Notes: generated by a model not told the origin, from the letters alone. Shown: positions 16,698-26,572, numbered from the stretch's first letter. The stretch: DNA of 61,282 nt from Clostridia bacterium (GCA_017437005.1 JAFSBZ010000020.1:1-61282), one strand, 5' to 3'. Made by a program: numbers and translations.

Positions 16698-17565
16698 TGC
16701 ATTGCTGAAAGAATATCAACTGAAACTTAATTCTCGATTTGATATTTTGCTTTCCGCGAACGGTCAGCTTTATGATGAGGTTGTTAAAGCTTGTCGTTAT
16801 GCTACTATTGACGGTGGCAAACGCATAAGACCCGTTTTATTACTTGAGTTTTACAAGCTTTGTGGTAAGGATGATGATTGCGCATATAATTTTGCCTGCG
16901 CTCTTGAAATGATTCATTCGTATTCACTTGTGCATGACGATTTACCTTGTATGGATAATGACGAATTGCGTCGTGGAAAGCCATCTTGCCATAAAGCATT
17001 CGGTGAAAGTATTGCACTATTGTGCGGTGATGCGCTTCTTACCGAAGCTTTTTTGCTTGCATCCAAAACACTTGGAATACCATCTGATTGTGTTGTCAAG
17101 GCATTGTCACATCTTGCGTCAAACGCAGGAGTTAATGGTATGATTGGCGGTCAAGTTATTGATATGGCTGACAATTCAGAGGTTGATGACGACGTGTTGT
17201 TTGAAATGTATCGTTTAAAAACCGGAGCTTTACTAAAAACCGCGTGCGCTATAGGGTGTATTCTTGCCGGAGCCGATGATTCATATGTAGCTATTGCAGA
17301 AAAATTTGGCGAGAAGGTTGGTATAGCTTTTCAAATCATTGACGATATACTTGATACTGTAAGTGATACAAAAACGCTTGGTAAAAATGTTGGAAGTGAT
17401 GAAAAAAACAACAAAGATACCATTGTTGTAAGACTTGGTGTAGAGTATTGTCGCGAGCTTGCCAAAAAATATACTAACGAAGCGTATGAGTGCTTAGATA
17501 ATTTTGACGGTGATACAACAAATTTGCGTGCCCTGGCAGCTTATTTACTCGAACGTAATTACTAA
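16690..17565 (+). CDS. ispA: Polyprenyl (farnesyl/geranylgeranyl) diphosphate synthase IspA
   Basis: Trans-prenyltransferase of 291 residues that condenses IPP with allylic diphosphates to give C15-C20 precursors for undecaprenyl carrier and quinones. The ATG at 16690 is preferred over an upstream start at 16666 because it gives the normal N-terminus (MLDALLKEYQ) and has the GAGGAG site upstream. The first aspartate-rich motif is HDDLPCMDND (82-91) and the second is QIIDDILD. GGKRIRPVL is the IPP-binding region. It sits beside dxs, as in many Firmicutes. Confidence 0.93.
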   Translation: MLDALLKEYQLKLNSRFDILLSANGQLYDEVVKACRYATIDGGKRIRPVLLLEFYKLCGKDDDCAYNFACALEMIHSYSLVHDDLPCMDNDELRRGKPSCHKAFGESIALLCGDALLTEAFLLASKTLGIPSDCVVKALSHLASNAGVNGMIGGQVIDMADNSEVDDDVLFEMYRLKTGALLKTACAIGCILAGADDSYVAIAEKFGEKVGIAFQIIDDILDTVSDTKTLGKNVGSDEKNNKDTIVVRLGVEYCRELAKKYTNEAYECLDNFDGDTTNLRALAAYLLERNY

Positions 17566-17578
17566 AGGAAGTTTTATT

Positions 17579-19405
17579 TTGGAATACAAAATTTTAAATA
17601 CTATCAATTCTCCCAATGATATAAAATGTTTAAATAATAATGAAATTTCTATACTTTGTGATGAAATACGAAACGAGATTATATCTGTTGTTTCCCAAAA
17701 CGGCGGACATCTTGCTTCAAGCTTGGGAGCTGTCGAATTGACGGTTGCTTTACATCGTATTTTTTCTTCACCTAATGATGCTATAATTTTTGATGTTGGT
17801 CATCAATCATATGCTCATAAACTTCTTACAGGCAGAAGAGAGAATTTTCGAACTTTACGTACAGAAAACGGTATTTCAGGATTTATGCGACCTGACGAAA
17901 GCAAACACGATCCTTTTGTTACGGGACACAGTAGTAATTCTATATCGGCAGCATATGGAATTTATTGCGCCAAAGCTTTGCTTGATAGCAAGGGAACAGC
18001 TATTGCAGTAATCGGCGACGGAGCAATGACGGGTGGTATGGCCTATGAGGCATTAAATAATGCCGGTGGAAGAAAAGGTAATTTTATTGTAGTGCTTAAT
18101 GATAATAAGATGTCTATATCTAAAAATGTTGGCGCTATGCCTCGAGCCTTTACAAAAATGCGTAACCGTAAAGGTTATCATAAAATGAAATTTGCCATAA
18201 GTACTATTCTTTTAAAATTACCTTTTTTTGGAAAGCCATTACACAATTTTGTTTATTCAATTAAAGAAGCATTTAAAAGTATCGTGTATAAAAACAATAT
18301 ATTTACAAGCCTTGGTTTTAACTATTTAGGACCTGTAGACGGTCACGATGTTGAAGCTATGGAAAGAATTTTTACTATTGCTAAAAGCTATAATCGTCCT
18401 ACGCTCGTACACATTGTTACAACTAAAGGCAAGGGATATGCTTATGCCGAAAACAAACCCAAAGATTATCACGGCGTATCATCTTTCGATATCGACAAGG
18501 GTAAAAATATCTCAGTTGTTGATACATATTCTGATGTTGCAGGTAACACATTATGCAAATTAGCTGCTGAAAATAAAAAAATCTGTGCAATTACAGCCGC
18601 TATGACAGAAGGAACCGGCTTACAAAATTTTGCTTTAAAATATAAATCCCGATTTTATGATGTCGGTATTGCTGAACAGCACGCAGTTACTTTTGCAGCA
18701 GGTCTTGCAAGCGGCGGTATGATTCCTTTCTTTGCTGTTTATTCAACCTTTTTACAACGTGGTTATGATCAAGTTTTACACGATGCTGCAATTGCTAATG
18801 TTCCAATAAAATTATTGGTTGATCGCGCAGGTATTGTAGGTGATGACGGAGAAAGTCACCAAGGAATTTTTGACGTTGCTTATTTGTCGACAATACCCAA
18901 CGTGAATATTTACTCACCCTGCTATTATAATGAGCTTGAAAGCACAATTATTGATGTATCCTCAAAAAACGAAATATCAGTGGTAAGATATCCTCGAGGA
19001 ACCGAAAATAATAATTATAATGGTAAAATTAGCGGTGATTATACCATATTGTCAAACAATTCGGATAAAGTAATTGTAACATATGGCAGAATTTTCGCCA
19101 ACGCGCTTGATGCCCAAAATTCACTTGGTAATGTAGATGTTATTAAACTTAATAAAATATATCCTGTTTCTAATGAATTGGTCAATTTACTCTTTAATTA
19201 CAAAAAAATATACTTTTTTGAAGAAGGTGTTTTATCCGGCGGTGTTGCCGAGCATATCGGTGCCAAGCTTGCTGAAGGAAATTTTAGTGGTAAATATCAT
19301 ATTCAAGCAATCAAAAATGAATTTGTTGGTGCATCAAGTATAACATCGGCACTTAAAAAATATAAACTTGACCGTGAGTCAATGATAGAAATTGTAGGTA
19401 AATAA
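17579..19405 (+). CDS. dxs: 1-deoxy-D-xylulose-5-phosphate synthase Dxs
   Basis: Thiamine-diphosphate enzyme, first step of the MEP isoprenoid pathway, joining pyruvate and glyceraldehyde-3-phosphate. A TTG start at 17579 is chosen: it gives 608 residues, has AAAGGAAG seven bases upstream, and follows the ispA stop, whereas the next upstream ATG (17504) would overlap ispA by 62 bases. Motifs are GHSSNSISAAYG, the TPP site GDGAMTGGMAYEALNNAG, DVGIAEQHAVTFAAGLA and DRAGIVGDDGESHQG. Confidence 0.93.
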   Translation: MEYKILNTINSPNDIKCLNNNEISILCDEIRNEIISVVSQNGGHLASSLGAVELTVALHRIFSSPNDAIIFDVGHQSYAHKLLTGRRENFRTLRTENGISGFMRPDESKHDPFVTGHSSNSISAAYGIYCAKALLDSKGTAIAVIGDGAMTGGMAYEALNNAGGRKGNFIVVLNDNKMSISKNVGAMPRAFTKMRNRKGYHKMKFAISTILLKLPFFGKPLHNFVYSIKEAFKSIVYKNNIFTSLGFNYLGPVDGHDVEAMERIFTIAKSYNRPTLVHIVTTKGKGYAYAENKPKDYHGVSSFDIDKGKNISVVDTYSDVAGNTLCKLAAENKKICAITAAMTEGTGLQNFALKYKSRFYDVGIAEQHAVTFAAGLASGGMIPFFAVYSTFLQRGYDQVLHDAAIANVPIKLLVDRAGIVGDDGESHQGIFDVAYLSTIPNVNIYSPCYYNELESTIIDVSSKNEISVVRYPRGTENNNYNGKISGDYTILSNNSDKVIVTYGRIFANALDAQNSLGNVDVIKLNKIYPVSNELVNLLFNYKKIYFFEEGVLSGGVAEHIGAKLAEGNFSGKYHIQAIKNEFVGASSITSALKKYKLDRESMIEIVGK

Positions 19406-20217
19406 TGGAAAAAGAAAGATTGGATTGCGCGCTTGTTTCCCGTGGATTTTCTGAAAGTCGCGAAAAAGCCAAAGCGATAATAATGTCAGGAATTGTTTAT
19501 GTAAATAATCAAAAATCGGATAAAGCGGGCGCAAATATTAAACCTGATGATATTATCGAAGTCAGGGGAGAAACTCTAAAATATGTAAGCCGCGGAGGTC
19601 TTAAGCTTGAAAAAGCGATGAAAAGTTTTCAAATCTCACTTGAAAACTGTGTTTGCGCTGATATTGGCGCATCAACAGGCGGTTTTACCGATTGTATGCT
19701 TCAAAACGGTGCAAAAAAAGTTTACTCAATAGATGTTGGTTATGGTCAGCTTGCTTGGAAACTACGTACCGATGAACGTGTTGTTAATCTTGAGCGTACA
19801 AATTTTCGTTATGTTACGCGTGAGCAGGTTCCCGATGAACTTGATTTTGCGTCGGTTGATGTATCGTTTATTTCGCTTTCGCTCATAATACCCGTTATGC
19901 GAACATTATTACGTGACGGCGGTAGGGCTGTTTGTCTTATTAAGCCACAGTTTGAGGCCGGGAAAGAAAACGTTGGAAAAAAAGGTGTGGTACGCGACAA
20001 GGCGGTTCATATTGCTGTTATTGAAAAGATAATAAACATTGTAAAAGAAAACAATTTTTCGCTTTTAGGTTTAGATTTTTCACCTATTAAAGGACCTGAA
20101 GGCAATATTGAATATTTATGCTATATTCAAAAAGACGATAATTCGATTATTACTGAATACAACGCAACCGATGTTGTTGAAGCATCATATATTTCTTTAA
20201 AGGAGGGTTTGCAATGA
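19405..20217 (+). CDS. tlyA: TlyA family rRNA 2'-O-methyltransferase
   Basis: A 270-residue protein with an N-terminal S4 RNA-binding domain (RLDCALVSRGFSESREKAKA, 4-23) and a FtsJ-like SAM methyltransferase domain (ADIGASTGGFTDCML near 88-102, KPQFEAGKENVGKKGVV). Characterised members methylate 16S and/or 23S rRNA riboses; older annotation calls them hemolysin A. The start codon shares one base with the dxs stop. It is a standard member of this Clostridial cluster. Confidence 0.9.
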   Translation: MEKERLDCALVSRGFSESREKAKAIIMSGIVYVNNQKSDKAGANIKPDDIIEVRGETLKYVSRGGLKLEKAMKSFQISLENCVCADIGASTGGFTDCMLQNGAKKVYSIDVGYGQLAWKLRTDERVVNLERTNFRYVTREQVPDELDFASVDVSFISLSLIIPVMRTLLRDGGRAVCLIKPQFEAGKENVGKKGVVRDKAVHIAVIEKIINIVKENNFSLLGLDFSPIKGPEGNIEYLCYIQKDDNSIITEYNATDVVEASYISLKEGLQ

Positions 20218-21065
20218 TTGTAGCTGTAATACCAAATCTTGATAAAAGAGGTTCATCAGAAACTGTTGAAAAAATGGGTCGTTTTTTTAAAGAGTGCGGT
20301 ATAGTTGCATACCTGCCCGATGATATTTGTTGTGTTGGTTATGAACACGCTCCAACAGAAGAGCTTTATAAGATCGCTGATATTATAATTACAATCGGTG
20401 GCGACGGCACTATTATCCGTTTTGCAAAACGCGCCGCGCTTGAAGGAAAAGCCGTTTTGGGAATAAACGCCGGACGCGTAGGTTATCTTGCTAACATAGA
20501 GCAAAATGAATATAAACTGCTTGAAAAATTAAAAAGTGGGGAATACACGATTGAAAATCGTATGATGCTTAATATCATTCTCAAAGAAAACGACGAGATA
20601 ATTGGCGAATACGATGCGTTAAATGATGCTGTGATCAGTAGTGGTTATTTATCCAGAATCATTGACGTTACTGCATCGGTTGATGGTGGTGATGTTATAA
20701 CATATCATGCTGATGGTCTTATTGCCGCAACCCCCACAGGTTCTACTGCATATTCTATGTCGGCGGGTGGACCTGTTATAGATCCAACAATGAATTGTGT
20801 TTGTCTTACACCGATTTGTTCACATTCATTGGCTGCAAAACCAATTTTGATTAGCGGTGAAAAACATATTAAGCTTAAAGCTTTTTCGAAAAAGCGCACT
20901 GATATTTATTTATCAATAGATGGCAGAAAGGTTGCCCAAATTAAACCGTATACTGAAATTTATATTACTCAATCTAAAAGTGTTGTAAAATTGGTTCGTA
21001 TAAACGATAGATCTTTTTACAAAACGCTGTCATTAAAATTTCGCGATGCAAGGAGTAGTAAATAA
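20214..21065 (+). CDS. nadK: NAD kinase NadK
   Basis: ATP-NAD kinase (283 residues) that makes NADP+. It shows the conserved GGDGTIIRFAKRAA, NAGRVGYLANIE, LNDAVI (here with an unusual LNDAVISSG) and ATPTGSTAYSMSAGGP motifs. It overlaps tlyA by 4 bases and shares one base with the argR start codon region, consistent with one polycistronic message. Confidence 0.95.
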   Translation: MIVAVIPNLDKRGSSETVEKMGRFFKECGIVAYLPDDICCVGYEHAPTEELYKIADIIITIGGDGTIIRFAKRAALEGKAVLGINAGRVGYLANIEQNEYKLLEKLKSGEYTIENRMMLNIILKENDEIIGEYDALNDAVISSGYLSRIIDVTASVDGGDVITYHADGLIAATPTGSTAYSMSAGGPVIDPTMNCVCLTPICSHSLAAKPILISGEKHIKLKAFSKKRTDIYLSIDGRKVAQIKPYTEIYITQSKSVVKLVRINDRSFYKTLSLKFRDARSSK

Positions 21066-21517
21066 TGAAAAGAAAACGACAACAAAAAATCCTTGAAATA
21101 ATTGCAAATAATGTTGTCCTTACACAAGATGATTTGCAAAATTTTTTACTTGCCGCAGGTTTTAAGGTTACACAATCAACAGTGTCGCGCGATATTAAGG
21201 AGCTTCGCCTTATAAAAGGACACGATACATCAGGAGTTTATCGGTATGTAACAAGCGAACTGCGGGATACAAACAAACAAGCATTTTCACATTATAGTGA
21301 AATTATTTCGCGATATGCAACCGGTGTAGATTATGCGCTTAATGATGTGGTTGTTAAATGTGTTGCAGGTATGGCATCAAGTGTGTGTGTTGCGTTAGAT
21401 TCTATGTATAGCGATATGATGCTTGGTACAATCGCAGGTGATGATACAATTTTTATTGTAACTCGCGGTGAAGCACAAGCATTACAACTTTCAAATGAAC
21501 TGAAAAGGATAATGTAA
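21065..21517 (+). CDS. argR: Arginine repressor ArgR
   Basis: A 150-residue regulator with an N-terminal winged helix-turn-helix (VTQSTVSRDIKELRLIK) and a C-terminal oligomerisation and arginine-binding domain (GTIAGDDTIFIVTRG). Arginine binding drives hexamer formation and ARG-box binding at arginine genes; none of those is in the window. The nadK-argR-recN order is conserved in Firmicutes. Confidence 0.94.
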   Translation: MKRKRQQKILEIIANNVVLTQDDLQNFLLAAGFKVTQSTVSRDIKELRLIKGHDTSGVYRYVTSELRDTNKQAFSHYSEIISRYATGVDYALNDVVVKCVAGMASSVCVALDSMYSDMMLGTIAGDDTIFIVTRGEAQALQLSNELKRIM

Positions 21518-21527
21518 GGGATTTAAT

Positions 21528-23189
21528 ATGATAAAATCTTTGCATATAGAAAATATTGCTGTAATTGAAAAAACTGATATTGATTTTCAAAATGGATTTA
21601 ATGTTCTTACGGGTGAAACGGGTGCAGGTAAATCTATAATAATTGATGCTATTAATGCAGTTTTGGGCGAACGAACATCAAAGGATTTAATCAGGGCAGG
21701 CACTGAAAAAGCTGTAGTATCGGCGCTTTTTGGTAATTTGTCGGACGAGTCTGTAAGGATTTTTTCCGAAAACGGATATGATATTGACGAAGACGGAAAT
21801 TTGTTAATAACACGCGTTTTTACACAAAGTGGCGGAACTATTAAAATAAACGGACGTTCTGCAACTTCAAGTATTCTTAAAGAATGTTCAAAAAATCTTA
21901 TAAACATTCACGGACAACATGATAATCAAAAATTACTCGATCCAAACAATTATTATATGTATCTTGATATGCTTGCCGAGAATAAAGAATTACTCGACAA
22001 ATATTATAATGAGTTTAAGCATTTTAATAATGTTCGCCGTGAACTTAATTCTCAAGAAACTGATGAAGGTCAAAAGCAACGCCGTATCGATATTTTACAA
22101 TATCAGATAAAAGAACTTGAGGATGCAGACATTAACGTAGGTGAACTTGAAGAGCTTAAAAGAAAGATTGCTGTTGCTGAAAATTATGAGAAAACAATTA
22201 CTTCGCTAAATGATGCTGCATATAACCTTTTGGGTAATGATAATAATGACGGGGCAATTTCGCTTGTTAGAAATGCGCAAAAATATATTGAAACCGCCAA
22301 GAATTCTGAACTTGATACAATTTTAGGTTCTTTAAACGATGTTATAGGTACGCTTGATTATATTTCGGCTGAAATTCGTTCTTATATCGATAGTGATAAT
22401 ATTAGTGAACTCAATGCGGAAAAGTTACGCGAAAGACTTGACACACTACAGCGCCTTATGTTAAAATACGGCAACGATGAAAACAAAATGATTGCTTTTT
22501 TGGAAAATGCAAGGTCTGAACTAAACGAAATTGTTTGTTCGGATAAGCGTATTCAAGAGTTATCTTTGGAAATTGATGCATCATCTGAAAGATTGGTTTC
22601 TTTAGGTGAAAAATTAACAGCAACCCGTATTACTGCGGCAAACAATTTTGCAAAGCAGGTAAGTGATGTTCTTTGTTTACTTAATATGCCTAATGTTAAG
22701 TTTATTGTTAATTTAAATAGTGACAGGTATACACGTCACGGTTGCGATAAGGTTGAATTTTTAATAAGTGCTAATGCGGGCGAGAATGTCAAACCGCTTC
22801 ATAAAATTGCATCAGGCGGCGAATTATCTCGAATTATGCTTGCAATAAAAAGTGTATTAGCTGATAAAGATGATGTTGACACACTTATTTTTGATGAGAT
22901 TGACACAGGTATCAGTGGACGTGCGGCGGATAAAGTTGGAATGCAACTTCAAAAGGTCTCTGAAAGCAGACAGGTTATTTGTGTAACTCATTTAGCGCAG
23001 ATAGCAGCATATTCAAACAATCATCTACTTATTGAAAAAAATGTTTCGGATGATAGAACCTATACAAATGTTGTATCTCTCGATTACGAGCAACAAATCA
23101 GTGAAATTGCCCGAATTATGTCGGGTACCGATTTAACACAAAATTTATATAATTCCGCAAAGGAATTGATTGATAGGAGTAAAAAATAA
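21528..23189 (+). CDS. recN: DNA repair protein RecN
   Basis: SMC-like ATPase of 553 residues that acts early in double-strand break repair. It has an N-terminal Walker A GETGAGKS, Q-loop and INIHGQHDNQKLL. Central coiled coils follow. The C-terminal signature is ASGGELSRIMLAIK, with Walker B TLIFDEIDTGISG. It is followed with zero spacing by tyrS. The spoIVB-spo0A pair that usually follows recN in spore formers is absent. Confidence 0.95.
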   Translation: MIKSLHIENIAVIEKTDIDFQNGFNVLTGETGAGKSIIIDAINAVLGERTSKDLIRAGTEKAVVSALFGNLSDESVRIFSENGYDIDEDGNLLITRVFTQSGGTIKINGRSATSSILKECSKNLINIHGQHDNQKLLDPNNYYMYLDMLAENKELLDKYYNEFKHFNNVRRELNSQETDEGQKQRRIDILQYQIKELEDADINVGELEELKRKIAVAENYEKTITSLNDAAYNLLGNDNNDGAISLVRNAQKYIETAKNSELDTILGSLNDVIGTLDYISAEIRSYIDSDNISELNAEKLRERLDTLQRLMLKYGNDENKMIAFLENARSELNEIVCSDKRIQELSLEIDASSERLVSLGEKLTATRITAANNFAKQVSDVLCLLNMPNVKFIVNLNSDRYTRHGCDKVEFLISANAGENVKPLHKIASGGELSRIMLAIKSVLADKDDVDTLIFDEIDTGISGRAADKVGMQLQKVSESRQVICVTHLAQIAAYSNNHLLIEKNVSDDRTYTNVVSLDYEQQISEIARIMSGTDLTQNLYNSAKELIDRSKK

Positions 23190-24413
23190 ATGGGTATTTA
23201 TGAAGAACTTATAGCCCGCGGACTTATTGCACAAGTTACGGATGAAAAAGAAATTAGAGAAATGGTAAATAACGGTAAGGCGACCTTTTATATTGGTTTT
23301 GACCCCACTGCCGATAGCCTTCACGTTGGTCACTTTATGGCGCTTTGCCTTATGAAACGTTTACAAATGGCAGGCAACAAACCTGTTGTACTTATTGGTG
23401 GTGGCACCGCATATATTGGTGACCCATCTGGTAGAACCGATATGCGTAGTATGATGACCGCCGATACCATCCAACATAACTGTGATTGTTTTAAAAAACA
23501 AATGGAGCGTTTTATTGAGTTTGGTGAGGATAAAGCGATAATGGTTAACAATGCCGATTGGCTTTTAGGTCTTAATTATATCGATATGCTTCGTGAAGTT
23601 GGCGCTCATTTCTCGGTTAACAATATGCTACGTGCACGTTGCTATGAGCAGCGTATGGAAAAGGGACTTTCTTTCCTTGAATTTAACTATATGATAATGC
23701 AGTCTTATGACTTTTATCATTTGTTTAACGAATATGGCTGTAATATGCAATTTGGCGGCGATGACCAATGGTCGAATATGCTTGGCGGCACCGAGCTTAT
23801 ACGTAAAAAATTGGGTAAAGATGCTCACGCTATGACCATTACTTTACTTCTTAATTCAGAGGGTAAAAAGATGGGCAAAACCGTAGGCGGTGCTGTATGG
23901 CTTGATCCTAACAAAACTTCTCCATACGATTTTTATCAGTATTGGCGTAATGTTGGCGATGCCGATGTGCTTAAGTGTATACGTATGCTCACTTTCCTAC
24001 CACTTGAAGAAATTGACAAGATGGATACTTGGGAAGGTAGTCAGCTTAATACTGCTAAAGAAATTTTGGCATTTGAACTTACAAAGCTTGTTCATGGCGA
24101 AGAAGAAGCTGTTAAAGCTCAAGAAACTGCACGCGCTGTATTTTCAGGTGCAGGCTCACATGAAAATATGCCTACTGTAACTCTTACTGCCGAAGATTTT
24201 ATTGATGGTAAGATTGGTTTGCTTTCAGTGATGGTAAAAGGCGGTATGGCAACTTCTAACGGTGAGGCACGTCGTCTTGTTACACAGGGTGGTGTATCGG
24301 TTGGTGATGAAAAAGCTATCAATCCATCACAAAGCTATACACCTGATGATTTTACCGATGGACTTATTGTTAAAAAAGGTAAAAAAGTTATAATTAAGTT
24401 TGTGATTGAATAA
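23190..24413 (+). CDS. tyrS: Tyrosyl-tRNA synthetase TyrS
   Basis: Class I aminoacyl-tRNA synthetase of 407 residues that charges tRNA-Tyr. The HIGH-type motif is SLHVGHFMAL, the KMSKS-type motif is KKMGKT, and a C-terminal S4 domain (SVMVKGGMATSNGEARRLV) binds the tRNA. The ATG follows the recN stop directly. No T-box leader is present, as expected inside an operon. Confidence 0.95.
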   Translation: MGIYEELIARGLIAQVTDEKEIREMVNNGKATFYIGFDPTADSLHVGHFMALCLMKRLQMAGNKPVVLIGGGTAYIGDPSGRTDMRSMMTADTIQHNCDCFKKQMERFIEFGEDKAIMVNNADWLLGLNYIDMLREVGAHFSVNNMLRARCYEQRMEKGLSFLEFNYMIMQSYDFYHLFNEYGCNMQFGGDDQWSNMLGGTELIRKKLGKDAHAMTITLLLNSEGKKMGKTVGGAVWLDPNKTSPYDFYQYWRNVGDADVLKCIRMLTFLPLEEIDKMDTWEGSQLNTAKEILAFELTKLVHGEEEAVKAQETARAVFSGAGSHENMPTVTLTAEDFIDGKIGLLSVMVKGGMATSNGEARRLVTQGGVSVGDEKAINPSQSYTPDDFTDGLIVKKGKKVIIKFVIE

Positions 24414-24733
24414 TGGGACTTTTTAAAAAGAAAAATAAAAACGAACAGCTACTTAAAACCTTTGACGGCAGGGAAGTGAAGTACGTTACAAAGCGTGTAC
24501 AACACGATAACGGAACTGTAACTTACGACATAATAGGAAAAGCCGGTAGAATAGCTGTTGTTGGTGATAATATTCGCATAATTTGCGGTGTTGTTGATGT
24601 TTTTAACTGTCCTGTAGCTGATTCAAAGTATTATTTGCTTATGAGTGGTGATGGTGTAACCGTAGAAGGACAAAACACTATAAGCGGAAAATATGATATC
24701 GTTACAGCCTACTACACATATTATCGTAAGTAA
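24413..24733 (+). CDS. Conserved-looking hypothetical protein, 106 residues
   Basis: Not recognised. The start codon shares one base with the tyrS stop, so it is probably translated with tyrS as the last gene of the operon, just before a strong terminator. The protein begins MGLFKKKNKNEQLLKTFDGR and is rich in beta-prone Val/Ile/Tyr stretches (TVTYDIIGKAGRIAVVGDNI). It has no signal peptide, no membrane span and no obvious catalytic motif. Codon use resembles its neighbours. A small all-beta cytoplasmic protein is the best description. Confidence 0.75.
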   Translation: MGLFKKKNKNEQLLKTFDGREVKYVTKRVQHDNGTVTYDIIGKAGRIAVVGDNIRIICGVVDVFNCPVADSKYYLLMSGDGVTVEGQNTISGKYDIVTAYYTYYRK

Positions 24734-24773
24734 AAAAATACACTATCTGAAAAAATCAGATAGTGTATTTTTT
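24733..24773. terminator. Bidirectional terminator between convergent operons
   Basis: Perfect 18-bp stem (24733-24750 with 24756-24773), 5-base loop, with A-run and T-run at the two sides. It ends the nusB operon on the plus strand and the ACT-protein operon on the minus strand. Confidence 0.9.
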
Positions 24774-24784
24774 ATTAGTACATA

Positions 24785-25216
24785 TTAAAGTTTTGCTACA
24801 TCGTTGTCTGTAATAAGATGAAAGCCTGCTTTTTCAAGTGCTGTTTCTGCGGCTGTATTGTCAGCAACGCGAAGAACTACATAAGCGTGCTTTTCGGTAC
24901 GTGACATAAATGCATAAAGATATTCCATATTAATGGCATTTTCATCGAGTACGTTAAGCGCTTTTGAAAGCTTACCTGGCTCGTCGCCGATTTTAACACC
25001 AACAACATCGGTTGTTTTAATAAGATAACCTTCGTCAGCAAGTGTTTTTAGTGCTGTTTCATTATCGTTTACTATAAGACGAAGAATACCAAAGTCTTGT
25101 GTGTCGGCAATTGAAAGCGCACGAATATTTACATTGTGTTTTGCAAGAGTGTCGGTAATATCTACCAATGTACCTTGCTTATTTTCAACAAAAACGGTTA
25201 ATTGTTTTAATGACAT
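24785..25216 (-). CDS. Tandem ACT domain protein
   Basis: A 143-residue protein built of two ACT domains (about 1-70, LTVFVENKQGTLVDITDTLA, and 71-143, VGVKIGDEPGKLSKALNVL). Proteins of this type bind amino acids as regulatory ligands and are frequently encoded beside phenylacetate-CoA ligase-like genes. It ends the acyl-CoA ligase-iorAB-paaK operon, 14 bp after paaK. A role as sensor of an aromatic or branched-chain amino acid is an inference from context. Confidence 0.85.
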   Translation of the reverse strand: MSLKQLTVFVENKQGTLVDITDTLAKHNVNIRALSIADTQDFGILRLIVNDNETALKTLADEGYLIKTTDVVGVKIGDEPGKLSKALNVLDENAINMEYLYAFMSRTEKHAYVVLRVADNTAAETALEKAGFHLITDNDVAKL

Positions 25217-25230
25217 ATTTTCATCTCCTA

Positions 25231-26556
25231 TTAATCGTGTAGTTTTCGTTTATCAATAACGCGAACAGCCTTACCTTCACTTCTTGTAATGCTCTTTGGT
25301 GCTACAAGGTGAACGGCAGGGTTAATACCTAGCATCGTCTTCATAGCGTTTGCGAGTGATTTTTCAAGCGCAGTAATTCCGCCAACGGTATCGGTAAACT
25401 GGTCGGGATTCATTTCTACATTAACCTCAAAGGTATCAGTATTGTTAACGCGATCAAGAACAATTTGATAGTTTGGCTGGTAACCCTCGTTAAGTAAAAC
25501 AGTTTCAATCTGACTGGGGAATACGTTAACACCGCGAATAATCATCATATCGTCGCTTCTGCCCATGGGCTTACACATTTTAATAAATGTACGTCCGCAA
25601 GAACACTCTTTACGTGTAAGAACGCAAATGTCACGCGTGCGGTAACGCAATAGGGGAAATGCCTCTTTATCAAGAGAAGTAAATACAAGCTCACCTTTGC
25701 TTCCTTCGGGCAAAACCTCGCCTGTATCGGGATCGATAATTTCAGCAAGGAAGTGGTCTTCGTTAATATGCATACCGGTTTGTTCTTCACATTCGAAAGA
25801 TACTCCGGGACCACTTGTTTCGGTGAGTCCGTAAATATCATATGCTTTAATACCTAATGTGTTTTGAATATTTTGGCGCATTTCTTCGGTCCAAGGCTCT
25901 GCACCGAATATACCTGCCTTTAGTGGAATGGTGTCGGGGGTATATCCCTTTTCGGTGAGCGATTCGCCAAGGTATGCCGCATATGAGGGAGTGCAACAAA
26001 GAATTGTTGCATTAAGGTCGGTCATAAATTGAATTTGGCGCTCGGTATTGCCGGATGACATTGGTAAAGTAAGACAACCAACCTTGTGTGAGCCGCCGTT
26101 TAGACCGGGACCGCCTGTAAACAAACCGTAACCGTATGCTACCTGACAAACATCTTCATTTGTACCGCCTGCGGCAACAATTGCACGTGCACAGCAGTCC
26201 TCCCACAAATCAACATCGTGTTGTGTATAAAATGCAACAACGCGTCGGCCTGTAGTACCTGATGTTGATTGAATACGCACGCATTCGTTGAGCGGTTTTG
26301 CAAGCAAACCGTATGGATAAGCATCACGTAAATCTGCCTTTGTTAAAAAGGGGAGCAGATGCAAATCCTCGATACCGTGGATATCGTCAGGCTTAACACC
26401 TTTTTTGTCCATAAGGCCACGGTAGTATGGCACGTTTTCATAAACGTGTTTTACCTGCTTTACCAACTTTTCTGATTGAAGCTTTTTGATGTCCTCGACG
26501 GGCATAGTTTCAATTTCTTTTTGGTAGTAACGTTTTTCTTCCATTTGAAACAACAC
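25231..26556 (-). CDS. paaK: Phenylacetate-CoA ligase (PaaK-like)
   Basis: AMP-forming aryl-CoA ligase of 441 residues. The ATP/AMP-binding motif STSGTTGRRVVAFYT is followed by YGYGLFTGGPGLNGG, YDIYGLTETSGPG and a C-terminal DDMMIIRGVNVFPSQIE, typical of PaaK. It activates phenylacetate or another arylacetate to its CoA thioester. It stands between iorB and the ACT gene with 14-16 bp spacers. In fermenters it may run toward CoA thioester formation for reductive carboxylation by IorAB, or toward ATP recovery. The true substrate is not readable. Confidence 0.9.
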   Translation of the reverse strand: MLFQMEEKRYYQKEIETMPVEDIKKLQSEKLVKQVKHVYENVPYYRGLMDKKGVKPDDIHGIEDLHLLPFLTKADLRDAYPYGLLAKPLNECVRIQSTSGTTGRRVVAFYTQHDVDLWEDCCARAIVAAGGTNEDVCQVAYGYGLFTGGPGLNGGSHKVGCLTLPMSSGNTERQIQFMTDLNATILCCTPSYAAYLGESLTEKGYTPDTIPLKAGIFGAEPWTEEMRQNIQNTLGIKAYDIYGLTETSGPGVSFECEEQTGMHINEDHFLAEIIDPDTGEVLPEGSKGELVFTSLDKEAFPLLRYRTRDICVLTRKECSCGRTFIKMCKPMGRSDDMMIIRGVNVFPSQIETVLLNEGYQPNYQIVLDRVNNTDTFEVNVEMNPDQFTDTVGGITALEKSLANAMKTMLGINPAVHLVAPKSITRSEGKAVRVIDKRKLHD

Positions 26557-26572
26557 CTTTCAATTTTTAAAT

